Source: Leptolyngbyaceae cyanobacterium (GTDB lineage Bacteria; Cyanobacteriota; Cyanobacteriia; Cyanobacteriales; Aerosakkonemataceae). Taken from it: a DNA stretch of 43,581 nucleotides. Shown piece by piece: positions 17,045-25,525 of this stretch (within the stretch, counting starts at the first letter, position 1; the number at the start of each line of letters is the position of its first letter). Position numbers and translations under genes: made by a program. Location: positions 1 through 43,581 of the forward strand of contig DATNQN010000087.1 in assembly GCA_036703985.1 (NCBI GenBank), in the 5' to 3' direction. The notes under the pieces were generated by a model. That model ran no database searches. It was not told the origin of the DNA and was given only the letters and a program-made list of their open reading frames with translations.

Positions 17045-17545
17045 TTAGCTAGCTTGCAAAATTTGGTCAATTATTGGTGCAATTTGGTCTTGCTTATCTT
17101 CTAAATGTTTCCTAATTTGCGATCGTAACCAAGATGTTGGTGCATCCTTACCGTTAATTTTAAGCCGAATGCGATCGCTTTTCGGCAGCTTAGTATTAAG
17201 TGAGCGAATAACTGCACGACATTGGCGAAGTGTAAGTTTCTCAATTTGACCTAATTCTAGCACTTCAAGAGTAGTACAATTGGTATTTGTACTACTTGTA
17301 TCTACTGTGCAGATAGTGGTATTTGTGGTGCTTCTGTCTGTTTTGTTTGTTGTATCTTTTGTTTCTTTTTTCGTTTGTTCCCCTGTTTCATTAGTAGATA
17401 CATTTGGTATGGTTTCAGATGGTGGCGACGCTAGCTGTTTAGCAAAAGCGCTAGTTAAAATGTAGTGAGCGAAGATACCACCATAGCCGATAATGACTAC
17501 TGCTTCGATTGCGAAAGTCAGTAAATTTTGCAATTCTTGATACAT
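17045..17545 (-). CDS. single-pass membrane protein with SAP-like C-terminal domain
   Basis: 166 aa. It has one N-terminal membrane segment (about 10-31), a Thr/Ser/Asn-rich linker (about 40-95) and a folded C-terminal domain (about 98-166). That domain holds LTLRQCRAVIRSL, RIRLKINGKDAPTSWLRSQI and ends DQILQAS, resembling small SAP/Rho-N-like nucleic-acid-binding helical domains seen in cyanobacterial plasmid proteins. I infer a membrane protein presenting a DNA-binding-like domain to the cytoplasm. A HIP1-centred palindrome lies 27 bp upstream of its start. Confidence 0.5.
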   Translation of the reverse strand: MYQELQNLLTFAIEAVVIIGYGGIFAHYILTSAFAKQLASPPSETIPNVSTNETGEQTKKETKDTTNKTDRSTTNTTICTVDTSSTNTNCTTLEVLELGQIEKLTLRQCRAVIRSLNTKLPKSDRIRLKINGKDAPTSWLRSQIRKHLEDKQDQIAPIIDQILQAS

Positions 17546-17572
17546 TTGCGTTCACTCAAACTTTTTTAGGGT

Positions 17573-17588
17573 AGCGGCGATCGCCGCT
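17573..17588. promoter_or_regulatory. HIP1-centred 16-bp palindrome upstream of the gene at 17545
   Basis: AGCGGCGATCGCCGCT is perfectly palindromic around GCGATCGC, 28 bp before the leftward start. Comparable extended palindromes occur at 25407 and 29892 at almost the same distance from other leftward starts. Confidence 0.4.
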
Positions 17589-17812
17589 TTCAATTAAATC
17601 TGTCCTTAACTTAAAACCTTGAAATTGACCCTTTAGAGGTATTGGCAGAAAAGCAACTGAATTGGTATTTCCTAGTTTCAAACTCTTAAGTACGATCGCT
17701 AATTAAAAATTAAGCAGGTATGGTTTGAATTACCCAAACCCAAGAATCAGTTTTCATATCGGGCCACTTTTGGAGTAGGTAAACCTGAACAGCAGCTTGA
17801 TATGAAGTCGTA

Positions 17813-18046
17813 TTATACAGAGGGAATATCCCAGCCAAATTCGATTGGAAGATCCGCAATACTAGGCAGCAGTAACGGAATGTTGTCAATCATAAATGGT
17901 TTGGCTAACCATTGACCATCAAGAGGAGATTCTTTCGATTTACCTTGTAATTGTGGTTCCACTGGGCGAATGATAAAACCAATTGATAACAGCAAATAAT
18001 TTGTTTCAAATGTTGTTAATTCGATCGCTTTGTCATTAAAACTCAT
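17813..18046 (-). CDS. small protein, function unknown
   Basis: 77 aa with a hydrophobic stretch (NYLLLSIGFIIRPV, about 16-29) too short and broken for a certain membrane helix. The C-terminus is Pro/Leu/Ile-rich. AGGAAA lies 12 nt upstream of the ATG. It is a leftward single gene in a run of small leftward genes, most with their own terminators. No family recognised. Confidence 0.4.
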   Translation of the reverse strand: MSFNDKAIELTTFETNYLLLSIGFIIRPVEPQLQGKSKESPLDGQWLAKPFMIDNIPLLLPSIADLPIEFGWDIPSV

Positions 18047-18195
18047 AATTTGGTATATTTCCTAATAACAATCGATTTCTAATCAGCTTTATTGGTAAAC
18101 ATTATCGATGTCATCCACTTATTGTTTAAGCAGATAAAAGCTACTCATTAAGTGCGGCGCTAGCCAAATCATCATTTTTAGTGTAGATTTGCATA

Positions 18196-18223
18196 AAAAA
18201 CTCCGCAGTCGTGCGGAGTTTTT
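18196..18223. terminator. bidirectional terminator after the gene at 18243
   Basis: AAAAACTCCGCA-GTCG-TGCGGAGTTTTT is a perfect 12-bp stem with a 4-nt loop and U-tracts for either strand. It lies 19 bp past the stop of the leftward gene at 18243. Confidence 0.85.
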
Positions 18224-18242
18224 ATCTTTCTGCCAAAAGGTT

Positions 18243-18578
18243 TTAAAGCTTAATATTACTAACTTCAACAGATGGCAGTTGTGCTAATACTTCAGGAGCT
18301 AGTTGACAAATATAGCCAATGCAGTGACCGACTGGCACTGTTTGCCCAGTTGGATGTACAATTTGAGCAGCTACCAGTGCTGGCAAAATACCTTCATTTT
18401 CCGCATAATTTTTGATAATAACAAAATTAGGCGGTAATTGAAGTTCAGACACATTGACTGTGGCTGTTGCTATAGGCATTCCTTCGGTATTTACTAAACG
18501 TAGGCAGGGAGATATGCCACAATCGTAGCGACTAACTTTGACTGAGCATTCGTAGCCGATGAAGTTAACATTTTGCAT
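18243..18578 (-). CDS. small mobile-element protein, DUF4313-like
   Basis: 111 aa from the ATG at 18578; an upstream TTG would add four residues. The order N-F-x-G-Y-E-C, RYDCG, ATATVNVSEL, FVIIKNYAENEGILPALVAA and HPTGQTVPVGH matches a small beta-rich family that I recall as DUF4313, found on plasmids and phages. No enzymatic motif. It is flanked by hairpins at 18196 and 18603, so it is probably transcribed alone. Confidence 0.6.
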   Translation of the reverse strand: MQNVNFIGYECSVKVSRYDCGISPCLRLVNTEGMPIATATVNVSELQLPPNFVIIKNYAENEGILPALVAAQIVHPTGQTVPVGHCIGYICQLAPEVLAQLPSVEVSNIKL

Positions 18579-18590
18579 GGTTTTTACCAA

Positions 18591-18905
18591 GTTTTCTTCA
18601 TCAAAAAAGCGACAATAGTCGCCTCTTTAATTAGTAAACCATGAATTCGCTTTAGACAATGTAGTTTGAAAGATGGAATCGAGGGTATTGAAATCGATCG
18701 CAATCGCGCTAGCGTAGGATTGCAGGAACGTAGCATTCCAGCACATAGAATTGTAAGAGCACACTTGGCATCAAATTCATCACTTAGAATGATTGGTGTT
18801 TTTATTACTAGCAGCGATAGCGGCTTAGAGTTGGCTATCGACGGGGTGGGTGATGAGTCAAAGAAAAACCGCTTAAAGCGGCTTTTTAATTAATAGATTT
18901 GAGCT
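18591..18905. other. gene-poor stretch bounded by two terminator hairpins
   Basis: GCGAC-AATA-GTCGC at 18609-18622 (with A/T tracts, 18603-18628) and CCGCT-TAA-AGCGG at 18869-18881 (T-tract after it) both act best leftward. The second ends the gene at 18906. Between them, only a 75-codon TTG-started frame at 18666-18893 is open. It runs into the terminator and resembles no known protein. A small RNA of about 250 nt or a decayed gene are the alternatives. Confidence 0.45.
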
Positions 18906-19262
18906 TTATTTGATGAAGTCGTCATTATTATCATCGTCTTCATCTTTGGCATTACGTTTGGATGCTTTTACTGCATCTTGCACGTAACGGAAGTGCAATT
19001 CGATTATGGCTTGTTCGGATGCAAGCCAATAGCAGTTGCTCAGAAGTTCATCAAGCATTTCATCAGCCGTATGCTCGGCATAGAAGTTATTGAAATACTC
19101 GTTAAACTTCTCCCAATCCAATGCTTTACCTTTTGGTAATTGCCGTTGCTTGGCACGACCTGTTAATTCGCGTGCGACATGAAGAAACATTTCTTTACGT
19201 TGTTCTTCATAGCTGTCTGCGAATTGCTTTTGCATTGGTGTTTGAGTTTTGACTTTAGCCAT
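18906..19262 (-). CDS. small acidic-tailed protein, function unknown
   Basis: 118 aa from the ATG at 19262, fixed by a strong AGGAG 8 nt upstream; an earlier in-frame start would bury that site. The body is helical and mixed-charge, with several aromatic residues (WEKFNEYFNNFYAEH). The C-terminus is a run of Asp/Glu/Asn ending DDFIK. No domain is recognised. Terminated by the hairpin at 18869. Confidence 0.5.
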   Translation of the reverse strand: MAKVKTQTPMQKQFADSYEEQRKEMFLHVARELTGRAKQRQLPKGKALDWEKFNEYFNNFYAEHTADEMLDELLSNCYWLASEQAIIELHFRYVQDAVKASKRNAKDEDDDNNDDFIK

Positions 19263-19442
19263 GATTGGCACTCCTAGTTTAACTAACTTCACAACTGAAG
19301 CGACGACAGTCGAATCTATTTTTCAGATCCGGTTTATCGGTAATTGCTTCACCAAGCAAGGCATCGATAGAGGCTGGTTTTTTATAACTTTGGCTCGATT
19401 GCCAAAAATTTGACTCAGGTCAATTTGATTAAAGTTAATTGA

Positions 19443-19906
19443 CTACTAGGCCCAAACCGCAGACTTAAAAGTGGTGGGACTGGGGAATTATGGGTAATTG
19501 CGATCGCCTCCGCAGCACTGGCTCTCAGCTTTTACACCTACAATGGCAGCGGCTTCATGACTAAAGCTAGCCAGGATATTGGGTTAAAGTCGGGTCAGGA
19601 GAAGCTATACAACGCCAACCTGGGGATTATCATGTGTGGGCACAGGTCACAGGTGTCAGGGGAAGCGATCGCACTGACTTATCTGGCAAAAATGGGAAAG
19701 TTTTGGTTATGAGTGTGGAGAGCGATCGCTATGGCCGCACCGTCGCGGAGGTGTTTGTGCGGAATGGCTTAGGTGATATTAGTTTTCAGGAAGAAATGCT
19801 AAAGTCTGGACTAGCTTATTACTATGCTAAATACGTCTCAAACTGCCCCAATTATGCTGCCTTTGAATAGGCTGAAAAGTTGGCGATCGCGGCACCAGCT
19901 TATTAG
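19443..19906 (+). pseudogene. decayed SNase-like (thermonuclease) gene
   Basis: One frame encodes SDRYGRTVAEVFV, a hallmark strand-turn of staphylococcal-nuclease-like proteins, then EEMLKSGLAYYYAKYVSNCPN. It is cut by TAG at 19868-19870; the next codons in frame (AEKLAIAA) look like its continuation, and a CAG to TAG change would explain the stop. Upstream a second frame encodes a hydrophobic anchor (LWVIAIASAALALSF), so at least one frameshift is also present. The catalytic Asp/Arg region is not recognisable. I infer an inactivated membrane-anchored or secreted nuclease. Some 500 bp around it hold nothing else. Confidence 0.6.
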
Positions 19907-20065
19907 CTCAGAAGCTTCTGGTTTCTCCAGAATGCACAGTTGATGAAAATCTTGTGTTGTCATAGTGCTTTTTCTAATTTCTGTGGCTAACTGTTTTAGT
20001 TCTGGGGGATTTAGCGGCTGCTGTAACGCTTACTCTGAGCCAGCCCGTGCAGCAAACTTACTCAA

Positions 20066-20353
20066 TTAACTTCTTAAACTTCTTAGAAAATCTTTGATTT
20101 TTTCTTTTGTATCCGAGTCTTTGCCTTTATCGCAAACCATTAATTTGACGCTTTCTAATTCTGAGAATTCATCCCAATTGCTAAAAGCTTCATTTGGTTC
20201 ATACAATTTAATACATTTAGAGCAAGATTCATAATTCTTCATAAAAGTGTCTAAGTTTTTGGGTTCTCCATTTATTCCAGGAATTCTAACTAATGCCGTT
20301 TTTCCTTTGATATCTTGGGCAAAATATTCATTTCCAAACTTAAAAAGTTTCAT
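20066..20353 (-). CDS. small hypothetical protein
   Basis: 95 aa, rich in Lys and Glu, with two Cys pairs-like positions (SCSKC near residues 43-47) and a helical basic C-terminus. An AGG lies 11 nt upstream of the ATG. It stands alone between the nuclease remnant and the inverted repeats at 20473. No family recognised. Confidence 0.5.
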   Translation of the reverse strand: MKLFKFGNEYFAQDIKGKTALVRIPGINGEPKNLDTFMKNYESCSKCIKLYEPNEAFSNWDEFSELESVKLMVCDKGKDSDTKEKIKDFLRSLRS

Positions 20354-20472
20354 TCTTTTTGACCTGAGCTTTCTAGATTTGCAGCCTACTCACCTCCTAG
20401 CTGCTGAATGTTACCGGGTGAGCGGTGTTTCACAAGAGTCAGTTTTTATATTGGGAAAGAATTGCCATCAAA

Positions 20473-20591
20473 TCTTATGTAACGCATATAGTAGTTTTAG
20501 CGTTACATAAGACAGATTTTATATAAAGCATAACCTAATATCTTATGTAACGATTGTGAGGGTATAGACGAAAAGCATCGTTACATAAGAT
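20473..20591. repeat. two inverted repeats sharing CTTATGTAACG
   Basis: TCTTATGTAACGC (20473-20485) pairs with 20500-20512 across a 14-nt spacer. A second pair, 16-bp arms at 20539-20554 and 20577-20592, pairs perfectly across 22 nt. All four arms share CTTATGTAACG in alternating orientation. There is no gene inside. Candidate roles are recombinase or resolvase site, MITE-like ends, or binding sites for a plasmid protein. Confidence 0.65.
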
Positions 20592-20634
20592 AAGTGGATT
20601 GGAAAGGATTTAACACTTTTTGGGGAAATTAAAA

Positions 20635-20667
20635 AATAACCCTGATTGCAATAAACAGGGCTATTTT
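20635..20667 (-). terminator. intrinsic terminator of the acidic-tail gene
   Basis: AATAACCCTG (20635-20644) pairs with CAGGGCTATT (20656-20665) apart from one mismatch. Read leftward the stem leads into TTATTTTTTAA. It is 27 bp past the stop of the gene at 20694. Confidence 0.7.
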
Positions 20668-20693
20668 GAATTTAGCAGTCGAACAATTAGAGT

Positions 20694-21395
20694 TTATTCG
20701 TCATCTTCCTCAAACTCTTCATCTTCATCTACTTCAAAATCTTCTTCATCGTCTTCATCTTCATCTTCGTCCTCGTCATCCTCCTCGTCATCTAATTCAT
20801 CGAGAGCATCATCAATTTCGTCATCATCATCGTCTTCATCAAATTCCTCATCATCTTCTTCAGATTCCTTAGCCATCTCATTACGACGCTTGAGTGACTG
20901 GACGTTAAATTCAACCAAGTCAGCAATTGCCATTTCTGTATTTTCAGAAACGCTATCGTACAGCTTACTCATTGTCATAGCTACCACTTCTGTATCGTAT
21001 TTGAGAGCATCAGGACGACCGAGTAGTTTGGGAAATACCGTATTATTCCAGTCTTGCCAATCAAACTTCTTACCATTGCCATTGCCATTACGCTTGTTAA
21101 TTTGAGCTTGTACATCCAAACCCAATTTTTCTCGTGCAGCATGACCGACTTTGGTAGAAACGCGACTGTCGCGGCGTTGAATTGTCACGCCATATTTCTT
21201 GTGAATGGCATTGCGAATAATCTTCACCAATTCTTCAGCCTGCTGTTCTGGAGAAAGCTGAGGTTTTGGTTTCTTAGCCGCTTCAACTGGCTTTGATTTA
21301 CTGCTAGAAGGTGCAGCACTACCATTCGATTTACCGTTAGCCGCATTCGATGTAGTTCTAGAAGAGGCGGCTGTTTGTTTTTTGGTTGTTGCCAT
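20694..21395 (-). CDS. bipartite basic/acidic protein, function unknown
   Basis: 233 aa from the ATG at 21395 (an upstream TTG adds four residues). Residues 1-45 are Ala/Ser/Lys-rich and disordered. Residues about 47-175 form a helical, Lys/Arg-containing domain. The last 55 residues are almost all Asp and Glu. This charge pattern recalls nucleoid-associated or DNA-mimic proteins, but no family is recognised. The GAN/GAT codon run gives long Ser- or His-rich shadow frames on the other strand. It is divergent from the AAA+ gene at 21548, with a repeat-family hairpin between them. Confidence 0.6.
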   Translation of the reverse strand: MATTKKQTAASSRTTSNAANGKSNGSAAPSSSKSKPVEAAKKPKPQLSPEQQAEELVKIIRNAIHKKYGVTIQRRDSRVSTKVGHAAREKLGLDVQAQINKRNGNGNGKKFDWQDWNNTVFPKLLGRPDALKYDTEVVAMTMSKLYDSVSENTEMAIADLVEFNVQSLKRRNEMAKESEEDDEEFDEDDDDDEIDDALDELDDEEDDEDEDEDEDDEEDFEVDEDEEFEEDDE

Positions 21396-21446
21396 ATCGA
21401 CACTCAACTTAACTTCATTTCTGAATGCCGCTAGGCATAATTACTA

Positions 21447-21464
21447 CCGTCCAGTTAGAGGGGT
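21447..21464. repeat. degenerate GAGGGGT-family hairpin in a divergent promoter region
   Basis: CCGTC-CAGTTA-GAGGGG pairs with one mismatch; the core CCAGTTAGAGGGGT matches the copy at 12486 in 13 of 14 bases. It lies between the divergent genes at 21395 and 21548. Confidence 0.45.
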
Positions 21465-21547
21465 AAGCTTTCGCTCAATCGTAGGAAGATTTCTCCTAAC
21501 TTTGTCTATCAAACTGTTAGTAACCAAAATAATCCGTTCAACTTGCC

Positions 21548-23143
21548 ATGAAAACTATCAACGACTGGCCTAAACTAATAGCACAAGGTACACCAATTGT
21601 GGGGCTAGAATATTATAGTGCTGACCGACAACAAATGCTATCAACATTTGCACAATTTGCTTGTCATCAAAGTCTGAACGCTTATTATTGGAATTCAGCT
21701 TACTCAACAATTCAAGTTATAAAATATATCGACGGTCACTGCATTTTAGAACCAGTTAACTTAAAAGTGGAAGATGATGTATTGCAATTTTTGTTAGAAT
21801 CCGATCGACCAGGCATATTTTTGCTAGAAGATATCTTAGAATCATCTAGCCCTTGTTTGCCACTATATAGAGTTTCTCAATTAGCCAATGCCTTCTTTCA
21901 ATCCGAGTGGCGCAAAGTTAAACAATATTGGGTACTTTTGAGCGATTACATCCAATTACCTAATAAGTTACAGCCACTAATCCCTATCTTAAAATGTTCC
22001 TTACCTAATAGCTTTGAAGTAGCAGATTTAGTGAATAAGTTTTGTGATCGCACTAACAATTTAGAATATCATAACGAGCAACTGGCAACCAAAAACCAAT
22101 TGATACGAGCTTGTCAGGGATTACCTATTGCTGAAATTAGCTTGGTACTAGAGCGGTCGCTAACTCTAACTTCTTCAGTTGAAGAGATTGCCCAATTAGT
22201 ATTAGAGCATAAAATATCTCAACTGAAAAACCAAGGATTAGAATTCATTGCCAAACCTGACATTCCTTTTGCAGGCGGTTTAGACTTACTCGATACGTAC
22301 TTAAACGATGTTGTCAAGCTATTAGAACCAGAGGCTAAAAAATACAATCTTAAGCCCCCTAAAGGAATGCTGTTGTGGGGACCGCCCGGTACTGGTAAAA
22401 GTTTAAGTGCAAAGCTGACTGCTAAAAAATTAGGCTATGCACTACTAGCGATGAGTTGGGGCAACGTTTTAGGTAGTACCAATCCCGATCGCGCTTTAGC
22501 TAAAATTCTAGAAACAGCAGAACATTTAGGCGGGTGCGTACTATTTGCAGATGATTTCGATAAAGGATTCGCTGGGTGGGATTCAAACGCAGACGGCGGT
22601 GTAGCTAGACGACTATCGCAGAAATTGCTTACTTGGATGCAAGAACATACCTCAGATGTGCTGATGCTAGCTACCGTTAACCGATTGGGAATGCTACCTC
22701 CTGAATTGATTCGCAGGTTTGATGACGGTGGTATTTGGTTTGTAGATTTACCACATAATGGAGCAAGGTACGAAATATTTAACTTGCACCTAGCTAAATA
22801 TTTTCCTCAACAATTTGGGTCAGGTCAACCAAATCCTTGGAGCGATCGCCAATGGTATTCGCTACTATCTGATTATGCTGGTGCTACTCCAGCAGAGATT
22901 GGGAATGCTGTAAAACGCTGTGCCGAACGAGCGTATTGTGAAGGGAGACCCGGTAAAATTGAACTAGCTGACTTACGCTATCAAAGAACTCAGTTTGTAT
23001 TGTCATCTCAAAGAAGTTCTGAAGATATTCAAGCCATTCGTAACCAAGCTTCATTTGCTAAACCTGCATCGGGTGAAGATGTTTCTAAATTCGCCGTGAC
23101 CGAGCAAGAGTTATTCGAGTACCGTCCACCCAGAATCGAATAA
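21548..23143 (+). CDS. Ycf46-like AAA+ ATPase
   Basis: 531 aa. Residues 1-225 match the poorly conserved N-terminal part of Ycf46-type proteins. The AAA+ module has Walker A GPPGTGKS (278-285), Walker B VLFADDFDKGF (331-341), sensor ATVNR (375-379) and the arginine-finger region ELIRRFDDG (386-394), then a helical lid. The Walker B glutamate is replaced by Asp (D-D, not D-E), which may lower hydrolysis. Ycf46-like proteins are poorly understood but linked to cyanobacterial stress responses. It stands alone. No good ribosome site is visible before the ATG. Confidence 0.75.
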   Translation: MKTINDWPKLIAQGTPIVGLEYYSADRQQMLSTFAQFACHQSLNAYYWNSAYSTIQVIKYIDGHCILEPVNLKVEDDVLQFLLESDRPGIFLLEDILESSSPCLPLYRVSQLANAFFQSEWRKVKQYWVLLSDYIQLPNKLQPLIPILKCSLPNSFEVADLVNKFCDRTNNLEYHNEQLATKNQLIRACQGLPIAEISLVLERSLTLTSSVEEIAQLVLEHKISQLKNQGLEFIAKPDIPFAGGLDLLDTYLNDVVKLLEPEAKKYNLKPPKGMLLWGPPGTGKSLSAKLTAKKLGYALLAMSWGNVLGSTNPDRALAKILETAEHLGGCVLFADDFDKGFAGWDSNADGGVARRLSQKLLTWMQEHTSDVLMLATVNRLGMLPPELIRRFDDGGIWFVDLPHNGARYEIFNLHLAKYFPQQFGSGQPNPWSDRQWYSLLSDYAGATPAEIGNAVKRCAERAYCEGRPGKIELADLRYQRTQFVLSSQRSSEDIQAIRNQASFAKPASGEDVSKFAVTEQELFEYRPPRIE

Positions 23144-23265
23144 TTAAGGTTAGTTCATTGCTTTCCTTTCACTTTAGGCCATTTCATGGGTACGATTGCT
23201 CATTATTGATGAAAAAGCTCTTTCTCCCCTGCGAGTTTCTTGAAAGAATGGTAAATACACATTTA

Positions 23266-24093
23266 CTAAGTGCATGGCGCACTATATTTGATAATATATT
23301 TCTTACCTCTAACATTAAACCGCATAAACATAAGATAATCATTTCCAGGCTCTTTAGGATGGTTCTCTATCCTTTCACCTTCTCCTTGCAAGTTAACATC
23401 ACTCCGAGCCTTAAATTGGGCTTTCTCATCTTCTGCTAATTCTAAAACTAGAGCATCAAGTTGCTCCTCATAAATTGCCAAATAAAGTTTCGTACCATCA
23501 GCAGAGATACCTTCTGGTACTGTTTGATATGGCAACTGCCATGTCCGCAAAACCTTCTTCATCGTTTCATCTACCAACGCCGCTTCATCTAAACTAAAGT
23601 CTGCTGGTCGCTTGAGTCGATAGCGTTTACCTTCTGACATTACAACCATTTCTTGTTGCGTCACTTGAAGGATGGGTATTTGCGAGAAACATTCACCGCA
23701 GGCTCCAGCCCCAGGATTGCGGCTGGTGAATCTGAGGGTGATCTTTCCACCTACTAACTGCGTCATCGCATACGAGTAGGTAATTGTGGAAGGTATCGCA
23801 ACTCTTCTTAGTCGTTCAATACCAATAATCTCACAAACGTCAAACTCGTAGTCGAATCCTTTTTCCGCTAGTAATTTATTGGCGTATGCAGCTAATTCTC
23901 TGGGAGAGATGTTAGGCTGGTTTTTGACTTTATTACTTACATCATCAAGAATATTTGAAGGACGTATTATTGGAGCTTGATTTTGCTCTGCTGTCGCCAC
24001 TAAAGAAATGTTTGGGGAATAATTTAGCGTCAGAGCAATAAATGTGATGCTCCACAGCAGTAATGGATTAATCTTTTTTCTCAACACTCTCAT
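23266..24093 (-). CDS. exported protein, function unknown
   Basis: 275 aa with a signal peptide: basic start (MRVLRKK) and hydrophobic core (about 10-27), probable cleavage after VATA. The mature part is soluble and has a Cys pair (GAGACGECF) plus Cys near residue 87 and at the C-terminus, which could form disulfides outside the cytoplasm. AGAGG lies only 2 nt before the ATG, so the GTG two codons later (24087) may be the true start. No family is recognised. It is leftward, 122 bp beyond the methyltransferase-like gene. Confidence 0.55.
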   Translation of the reverse strand: MRVLRKKINPLLLWSITFIALTLNYSPNISLVATAEQNQAPIIRPSNILDDVSNKVKNQPNISPRELAAYANKLLAEKGFDYEFDVCEIIGIERLRRVAIPSTITYSYAMTQLVGGKITLRFTSRNPGAGACGECFSQIPILQVTQQEMVVMSEGKRYRLKRPADFSLDEAALVDETMKKVLRTWQLPYQTVPEGISADGTKLYLAIYEEQLDALVLELAEDEKAQFKARSDVNLQGEGERIENHPKEPGNDYLMFMRFNVRGKKYIIKYSAPCT

Positions 24094-24215
24094 ACCTCTA
24101 ACTTAATTACCTTGCTATTTTACTTGTTTGGTAGGATAGATTTGTAACTACCCTACCACTGGTATTACTTACGTTTGACTTGCTCCGATTTACTTGAAAT
24201 TTGTTACGGAAGCAT

Positions 24216-25373
24216 TCAAGTAAAATCATCCAAATTAAACAAAGTCATTTGTTTAGCTGAAGTTGTATCCTTCTTCGGTTTGCGTTTTCCCTGCACTATT
24301 TCTTGAATCACTGTTTCCGGTTGTATTGGTTGTTCAACTATCTCAACACTTTCGCTCTTTACCTGTTCGCTCTTTTCCTCTTGCTCTGCATTCTCAACAT
24401 TTTCAAACCATTCTTCATACCAATAAACCGCATTCATCGATTTAGGCTTTTCGGCTAATAAAGTATTACCAAGCCACAGGTCAGTTTGACCCAACCACCA
24501 AATTGGAATTGCCAACCAAGGCGCGTACAGAAAGAACTGAAACAAAGCGCACTTCAACAATATCGGATCGATATCTTGACCGATACCACACAAACAATAA
24601 TTAGATTGTGCCAACATCAAAGTACCCGTACCGCAAGCAGGTTCATTAAAGCTAGAAGTCCGGTCTGTTTTGCCAGCGCTAATTACTTGAGACATGAAGC
24701 TACCGACTACTAGCGGTGTTGGATAAAATCCTGCATTTCTCTGTGCCTTTTTTCCACAAATATCGGGTAGTATTCTACCTAAATAATCTTCGGGATATAG
24801 TAAAAGAGCAGACAAATCGAACACCTGGTAGAGACGCATCGATGCTCCTTCACAACCTGCTGGTTCTTTTGGTAAAGTTTTATAGGCAGGATGACCGAAA
24901 GCAAACAAAACCCAATCTAGAAAATACTCTAAATATTCCCATGCGCTCCAAGTTTGCCATTCCCCATGTTTAGGAATACAATTAAGAGTATTGTTCAGCA
25001 TATTTTCTGCTACGCTCGAATACTCCCAATCAATTTGAGGAATAGCCTCTTTTGGTAGTGTCTCTTGAATGACAAACTCCGGCAATGGTTCGGGTTTTCT
25101 ATTTTCTAAAAGAGCTAGCATCGGTTCCATTTTCCACCGATTCCATGCGTGCGCCGGAATTAATTGACATCTCCCCCAGTAATCCCACCTTCCCCAAAGA
25201 CAACGGTCTACTTGCGCCAGAATTGGCATCATCCAGCCATGTGTTAAATTCCGATTGTAGTGAGGAATTAAATCTTTCCTGGTTTTAATTTGGTAGGGCT
25301 GTTTTTGAAAGTGTTGTCGAACTTCGATGCGAGCTTTCGTATCAATTATCGGGATTTCAACTACTTTTTCCAC
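24216..25373 (-). CDS. N6-methyltransferase-like protein lacking the NPPY motif
   Basis: 385 aa. The GTG start at 25373 is supported by AAGG 7 nt upstream. GFYPTP (215-220, motif X), NEPACGTGT (243-251, SAM loop) and GQDIDP (265-270, motif II) place it with N6 adenine DNA methylases. The catalytic (N/D)PP(Y/F) expected shortly after is not present; LGNTLL and NAVYWYEEW occupy that region. I infer a SAM-binding protein that may be inactive or need a partner. The acidic tail ends QMTLFNLDDFT, in which QMTLF resembles the sliding-clamp-binding pentapeptide. No restriction gene lies nearby. Confidence 0.65.
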   Translation of the reverse strand: MEKVVEIPIIDTKARIEVRQHFQKQPYQIKTRKDLIPHYNRNLTHGWMMPILAQVDRCLWGRWDYWGRCQLIPAHAWNRWKMEPMLALLENRKPEPLPEFVIQETLPKEAIPQIDWEYSSVAENMLNNTLNCIPKHGEWQTWSAWEYLEYFLDWVLFAFGHPAYKTLPKEPAGCEGASMRLYQVFDLSALLLYPEDYLGRILPDICGKKAQRNAGFYPTPLVVGSFMSQVISAGKTDRTSSFNEPACGTGTLMLAQSNYCLCGIGQDIDPILLKCALFQFFLYAPWLAIPIWWLGQTDLWLGNTLLAEKPKSMNAVYWYEEWFENVENAEQEEKSEQVKSESVEIVEQPIQPETVIQEIVQGKRKPKKDTTSAKQMTLFNLDDFT

Positions 25374-25406
25374 GGGTTATACCTTGAAAAGTTATGCCAC
25401 CCGTTG

Positions 25407-25420
25407 ACCGCGATCGCGGT
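25407..25420. promoter_or_regulatory. HIP1-centred palindrome upstream of the methyltransferase-like gene
   Basis: ACCGCGATCGCGGT is palindromic around CGATCG, 34 bp before the GTG start at 25373. It matches the layout of the palindromes at 17573 and 29892. Confidence 0.4.
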
Positions 25421-25525
25421 TAGCTTAGCTTGAAGAAAATCGGACATTGGTGAAAGCTTGAAATTTGTTAGCGCGATCGATCGCTTCGGCTTCAGACTCG
25501 ACTTAAGCAACGGTGAAACGTGACC

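Noticed and set aside
18666-18893. 75-codon rightward open frame
   Set aside because: TTG start without ribosome site, last codons form the terminator of the opposing gene; kept only as part of an unexplained stretch.
20620-21105. Long Ser-rich and His-rich open frames on the plus strand
   Set aside because: They are antisense readings of the Asp/Glu codon run of the leftward gene at 20694; low complexity, no ribosome site.
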